DNA of 10,545 nt from JBBIVP01 sp037439705 [NCBI: bacterium] (GTDB lineage Bacteria > JBBIVP01). Below are positions 7,261 through 10,545 of this stretch, one piece after another. The notes under the pieces were generated by a model, which was not told the origin of the DNA, did not search any database, and saw only the letters and a program-made list of their open reading frames with translations. Each line of letters begins with the position of its first letter. The first letter of the stretch is position 1. A program made the position numbers and the translations under genes. The stretch is taken from contig JBBIVP010000061.1 in NCBI GenBank assembly GCA_037439705.1, positions 1 through 10,545 of the forward strand, given 5' to 3'.

Positions 7261-8319
7261 ATGGATGAGAAATTTTATATGAGGGAGGCTATAAAACTTG
7301 CAAAAAAGGGACTCGGATGGACATCTCCGAATCCATCGGTCGGAGCAGTAATTGTCAAAAATGGAAGAATTGTGGGAAAAGGATACCACAAAAAAGCCGG
7401 ACTCCCCCATGCGGAGGTATGTGCTATAGAAGATGCTGGAAAAAAAGCAAAGGGAGGAATTCTTTTTGTTACCCTTGAGCCATGCGCCCATTACGGAAAA
7501 ACCCCACCGTGTACTTCCGCAATAATTTCGGCGGGAATAAATGAGGTTTACATAGGGCATATTGACCCGAATCCTATTGTTCGTGGAAAAGGAATAGAAG
7601 TTCTGAAAAGACACGGAATAAAGGTAAAGACAGGTATACTTGAAGAAGAATGCAGAGAACTAAACAGAGGATACATAAAATTCATGGAAACCGGAACGCC
7701 ATTCGTAACCTTCAAACTTGCCCTCACATTGAACGGAAAATTTTACATTCCTTCTATGAGATACATCTCCTGCGAAGTCGCTCTGAAATATGTCCACCAC
7801 TTGAGGGCGACTCACGATGCAATCCTCACCGGAGGAGAAACCTTAAGAGTTGACAATCCCCGTCTATCCGTCCGTTTAGTGAAAGGGAAACAGCCTGTAA
7901 AAGTGATTTTAACCGAAAGCCTTTCTATCCCTGAAGAAAGCCTGATTTTTAAAGAAAGTGGCGAAACAGTCCTGTTCGTTCCTCATGGAGTCCAGAAACC
8001 GGAAGAACTTAAAAAGTTAGGGGTAGAAATAATAGAAGTGGAAAGAACTTCATCGGGTCTTTCGCTGAAAGAGGTTTTGAAGAAACTGGCAGAAAAAAGA
8101 ATTATGAACATCCTCGTTGAAGGCGGAGAAACGCTTTTAGAAAGTTTTATAAAAGAAAAACTGGTTGACAGATATATCTTCATAATCTCTCCTTTCATAG
8201 GAGGAAGGGGAAAATCAATTTTTAAAGATGGAGAATGGATGGAGAAATTAAAAATCAAAAAGATAATGAAAAAAGGGAGGGATTTTGTTATAATAGGAGA
8301 AGGATGTTTACAGGAATAA
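7261..8319 (+). CDS. ribD: Bifunctional diaminohydroxyphosphoribosylaminopyrimidine deaminase / 5-amino-6-(5-phosphoribosylamino)uracil reductase
   Basis: RibD carries out the second and third steps of riboflavin synthesis: deamination of the pyrimidine ring, then NADPH-dependent reduction of the ribosyl side chain. With the start at 7261 it has 352 residues, normal for the family. The deaminase domain (about 1-145) has TSPNPSVGAVIV, the zinc and proton-relay motif His50-Ala-Glu52, and PC...PPC with Cys75 and Cys84, then DPNPIVRGKGI. The reductase domain (about 150-352) has FVTFKLALTLNGK (SLDGK is more usual), VHHLRATHDAILTGGETL, DNPRLS, and ILVEGGETLLESF. The segment after NGK is about two residues shorter than in the family as I remember it. 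ATG 7252 would add three residues, but MDEKFYMREA is the typical N-terminus and the promoter favours 7261. It is the first gene of the rib operon, and its end overlaps ribE by 16 bases. Confidence 0.96.
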   Translation: MDEKFYMREAIKLAKKGLGWTSPNPSVGAVIVKNGRIVGKGYHKKAGLPHAEVCAIEDAGKKAKGGILFVTLEPCAHYGKTPPCTSAIISAGINEVYIGHIDPNPIVRGKGIEVLKRHGIKVKTGILEEECRELNRGYIKFMETGTPFVTFKLALTLNGKFYIPSMRYISCEVALKYVHHLRATHDAILTGGETLRVDNPRLSVRLVKGKQPVKVILTESLSIPEESLIFKESGETVLFVPHGVQKPEELKKLGVEIIEVERTSSGLSLKEVLKKLAEKRIMNILVEGGETLLESFIKEKLVDRYIFIISPFIGGRGKSIFKDGEWMEKLKIKKIMKKGRDFVIIGEGCLQE

Positions 8320-8927
8320 TAGAAGGAATTGGAAAAATTGTAAGAAGGGACGAGAGATTCATTTTTATACAGCCTTCATTCACCGTTGAAAATCTAAAAA
8401 GTGGGGAAAGCTTCTCTGTGGATGGAGTTTGTTTAACCCTTCTTGAAGAAAAACTTCCTTTAAAGTTTGAACTATCAAAAAAAACATCTCTCGGGACCTC
8501 CCTTCATAAAAAAAAGAGTAGCGAATTTGTAAACCTTGAAAGGGCAATGAGAATTGGCGACAGGTTTTCAGGTCATATACTACTCGGACATGTTGATGGA
8601 ACAGGAAGAATTCTGTTTCTTGACAGAAAAGGAGAGGACTTTCTGTTAAGAGTTAAATATCCGCTTAACCTTTCAGAATTTATCGTGCCGATGGGAAGCA
8701 TAGGTGTTGACGGAATAAGTTTGACAGTCCAGAAAGTCTTTGAGGATACCTTTGAATGCGTAATCCTTCCTTATACCTATAATAAGACCACACTCCAGTT
8801 GAAGAAGAAAGGAGATGAAGTAAATTTAGAGGTTGATATAATAGCAAGATATATAAAAGGAATACAAATGAAAGAAGAAAGGTTAAGGAAAAATGAAAAA
8901 ATAATGAAGTTTCTGGAGGAAAGATGA
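8304..8927 (+). CDS. ribE: Riboflavin synthase, alpha chain
   Basis: This enzyme dismutates two molecules of 6,7-dimethyl-8-ribityllumazine into riboflavin and the pyrimidine that RibH reuses. The product has 207 residues and starts with the diagnostic [10 protein letters not shown]. Two lumazine-binding repeats follow: the first has [13 protein letters not shown], then VNLERAM and [15 protein letters not shown]; the second has [21 protein letters not shown], and [18 protein letters not shown] lysine/glutamate-rich tail ends the protein. The start at 8304 lies inside the last codons of ribD (16-base overlap) and is preceded by AGGAG at 8295-8299. An upstream in-frame ATG at 8235 would only add residues translated from ribD sequence and is rejected. 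The stop TGA overlaps the ribBA start. The gene is called ribE in the Escherichia-independent naming and ribC in E. coli. Confidence 0.96.
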   Translation: MFTGIIEGIGKIVRRDERFIFIQPSFTVENLKSGESFSVDGVCLTLLEEKLPLKFELSKKTSLGTSLHKKKSSEFVNLERAMRIGDRFSGHILLGHVDGTGRILFLDRKGEDFLLRVKYPLNLSEFIVPMGSIGVDGISLTVQKVFEDTFECVILPYTYNKTTLQLKKKGDEVNLEVDIIARYIKGIQMKEERLRKNEKIMKFLEER

Positions 8928-10141
8928 TTGCAACAATTGAAGAAGCCATTGAGGATATAAAAAACGGAAAGATGGTCATCCTCGTTGATGACGAAGACAG
9001 GGAAAACGAGGGTGACCTGACAATATCTGCTGAAAAGGTTACACCTCAGGCAATAAACTTTATGGCAAAATATGGAAGAGGTTTGATATGTCTTGCCCTT
9101 ACTGAAGAAAAAGCAGCACAACTTGACCTCAAACCTATGGTTTCAAATAATACCGCACCATTTCAAACCAACTTCACAGTTTCAATTGACGCAAGGGAAG
9201 GAATTACAACCGGAATTTCTGCATGGGATAGAGCATGGACAATAAAAACTGCTGTTCGGGATGATGCAAAACCAGAAGATTTTGTGAGACCGGGGCATGT
9301 TTTCCCGCTTATTGCAAGGAAGGGAGGAGTTCTTGTCAGAGCAGGACAGACAGAGGGTTCTGTTGACCTCGCAAGGCTTGCGGGATTAAAACCCCTCGCT
9401 GTTATATGTGAAATAATGAAAGATGATGGAACAATGGCCCGGCTTCCAGACCTTATTGAATTTGCAAAGCAACATTCCTTAAAGATAGTCACGATTGCAG
9501 ATTTAATTCAATACAGATTGAGGCATGAGAGGTTTGTAAAGAGATCTGCTGAAGCCACCCTTCCAACTGTTTTCGGGGAGTTTAAAATAATTGTCTACGA
9601 GAATGAAATAAATGACGATAAGCATGTAGCCCTTGTGATGGGTGAATTCACGCCCGATACTCCGGTACTTGTCAGGGTTCATTCGGAATGCCTCACCGGG
9701 GATCTATTCGGTTCTCTGAGGTGTGATTGCGGTCCTCAACTTTTCAGTGCTTTGAAAAAGATATCCGAAGAAAAAAGGGGGGTTCTCCTTTATCTTAGAC
9801 AGGAAGGAAGAGGAATTGGGCTGATAAACAAGATAAAGGCATACGCCATTCAGGAAAAGGGATACGATACGGTAGAAGCAAACAGAAAACTCGGATTTCC
9901 GCCTGACCTGAGAGAATACGGAATAGGCGCTCAGATATTAAAAGACCTGGGTCTCGGAAAAATAAGGCTTATGACAAACAATCCAAAAAAAATAGTGGGG
10001 CTTGAAGGGTATGGGTTAAGGGTTGTTGAAAGGGTTTCCCTTGAGATTTCTCCAAACGAGATAAATCTCAAATACCTCTTGACGAAAAAAGAAAAACTCG
10101 GACATCTTATAGAGATTAAAAAAATAGGAGGAAAGAAGTGA
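8924..10141 (+). CDS. ribBA: Bifunctional 3,4-dihydroxy-2-butanone 4-phosphate synthase / GTP cyclohydrolase II
   Basis: This fusion supplies both precursors of riboflavin: the four-carbon unit from ribulose 5-phosphate and the pyrimidine from GTP. The product has 405 residues, the usual size. RibB domain (about 1-205): [10 protein letters not shown] at 22-31, [20 protein letters not shown], then [18 protein letters not shown], and [17 protein letters not shown]. The metal-ligand His of the usual GHTE motif is Gln142 (codon CAG, 9347-9349). RibA domain (about 206-405): zinc Cys motif in HSECLTGD and RCDCG, then [27 protein letters not shown] and the ligand loop TNNPKK, all intact. It starts as ATGA across the ribE stop, with GGAGGA at 8915-8920. 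Its TGA overlaps the GTG start of ribH. The GTP cyclohydrolase half is certainly complete; full activity of the RibB half depends on how the Gln is tolerated. Confidence 0.96.
   Translation: MIATIEEAIEDIKNGKMVILVDDEDRENEGDLTISAEKVTPQAINFMAKYGRGLICLALTEEKAAQLDLKPMVSNNTAPFQTNFTVSIDAREGITTGISAWDRAWTIKTAVRDDAKPEDFVRPGHVFPLIARKGGVLVRAGQTEGSVDLARLAGLKPLAVICEIMKDDGTMARLPDLIEFAKQHSLKIVTIADLIQYRLRHERFVKRSAEATLPTVFGEFKIIVYENEINDDKHVALVMGEFTPDTPVLVRVHSECLTGDLFGSLRCDCGPQLFSALKKISEEKRGVLLYLRQEGRGIGLINKIKAYAIQEKGYDTVEANRKLGFPPDLREYGIGAQILKDLGLGKIRLMTNNPKKIVGLEGYGLRVVERVSLEISPNEINLKYLLTKKEKLGHLIEIKKIGGKK
10126..10131 (+). promoter_or_regulatory. Ribosome binding site of ribH
   Basis: AGGAGG lies six bases before GTG 10138. 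This strong site at ideal spacing decides for the GTG start of ribH rather than a later ATG. It lies inside the last codons of ribBA. Confidence 0.85.
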
Positions 10142-10545
10142 AAAAATACGAAGGAAAACTTGATGGAAAGGGACTGAAGATAGGCATCATTAAGAGTAGA
10201 TTTAATCACCTGATTACAGACAGGCTTCTTGAAGGAGCAATAGATTGCCTCATAAGGCATGGAGTTGACGAAAAGGATATAGATATTTTTCTAGTCCCGG
10301 GAAGTTTTGAAATACCTCCTGTAGCAAAAAGACTTGCATCTTCCCAAAAGTATGATGCAATAATAGTCCTCGGCGCTATAATTAAAGGAGGAACTGTCCA
10401 TTTTGATTATATTGCCACAGAGGTCACAAAGGGTATAGCACAGGTATCCCTTGAAACAGGCGTTCCTGTTTTCAACGGCGTAATAACAGTGGAAGACATT
10501 GAGCAGGCAGTGGAAAGGGCCGGAACAAAGATGGGAAACAAGGGT
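10138..10545 (+). CDS. ribH: 6,7-dimethyl-8-ribityllumazine synthase, 3' truncated by window edge
   Basis: RibH condenses 5-amino-6-ribitylaminouracil with dihydroxybutanone phosphate to lumazine, the substrate of RibE; it normally builds pentamers or icosahedral capsids. The frame is open from GTG 10138 to the window end (136 codons); family members have about 140-160 residues, so only a short tail is missing. Seen in order: [48 protein letters not shown] with the catalytic His in the following HFDYIATEV, then [27 protein letters not shown]. The GTG start fuses with the ribBA stop as GTGA, and AGGAGG precedes it by six bases. It completes the cluster ribD-ribE-ribBA-ribH. Nothing is missing among the residues I can check. 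Confidence 0.95.
   Translation, partial: MKKYEGKLDGKGLKIGIIKSRFNHLITDRLLEGAIDCLIRHGVDEKDIDIFLVPGSFEIPPVAKRLASSQKYDAIIVLGAIIKGGTVHFDYIATEVTKGIAQVSLETGVPVFNGVITVEDIEQAVERAGTKMGNKG

Noticed and set aside
7240-7614. Minus-strand reading frame over the start of ribD
   Set aside because: It is a shadow of ribD, which has clear motifs in the other strand.
8235-8303. Longer ribE start at 8235
   Set aside because: The extra residues are out-of-frame ribD sequence; MFTGII at 8304 with AGGAG before it is the family N-terminus.

Overview
The window looks like chromosomal DNA from an AT-rich diderm bacterium. A C-terminal outer-membrane-barrel-like region in one gene points to an outer membrane, and the heavy use of AGA, AGG, ATA and GGA codons and Lys/Glu-rich proteins would fit a thermophile or a deep-branching uncultured lineage. 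I cannot name the phylum. There are no IS elements, tRNAs, rRNAs, phage genes or CRISPR arrays, and no gene-free stretch longer than about 120 bases.

Layout. (1) 1-414, plus strand: the 3' part of a cobalamin adenosyltransferase gene (cobO/btuR), cut by the window edge. (2) 411-3230, plus strand, overlapping it by ATGA: a long exported protein with a gluzincin metalloprotease-like domain (HEYSH), a PD40/TolB-like propeller and a putative outer-membrane barrel. It is broken by one in-frame TAG exactly where the third zinc-ligand Glu is expected. (3) 3213-4552, minus strand: a PutP-like sodium/solute symporter with two in-frame stops (TGA, TAA) and one homopolymer frameshift, so a pseudogene or badly sequenced. 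Its end converges on and overlaps gene 2. (4) 4584-7139, minus strand: an 851-residue membrane protein with a receiver domain, a PATAN/DUF4388-like region, a Glu/Pro-rich linker containing a 60-bp tandem duplication, one transmembrane helix and C-terminal TPRs. (5) 7140-7260: a compact divergent promoter region. (6) 7261 to the window end, plus strand: a riboflavin operon ribD-ribE-ribBA-ribH, all overlapping, with ribH cut by the window edge.

The four rib genes give a complete route from GTP and ribulose 5-phosphate to riboflavin, apart from the phosphatase step. RibBA makes both precursors, RibD deaminates and reduces, RibH makes lumazine and RibE makes riboflavin. No FMN riboswitch fits upstream of ribD. 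The -10 boxes of ribD and of the divergent 851-aa gene lie so close to their start codons that both transcripts are probably leaderless.

The points most worth checking are the four lesions confined to two adjacent genes between about 0.9 and 4.2 kb, the position of the TAG in the protease-like gene, the paired leaderless promoters, the receiver-PATAN-TM-TPR protein, and a Gln in place of the GHTE-motif His of RibBA. I see no convincing new multi-gene system here.
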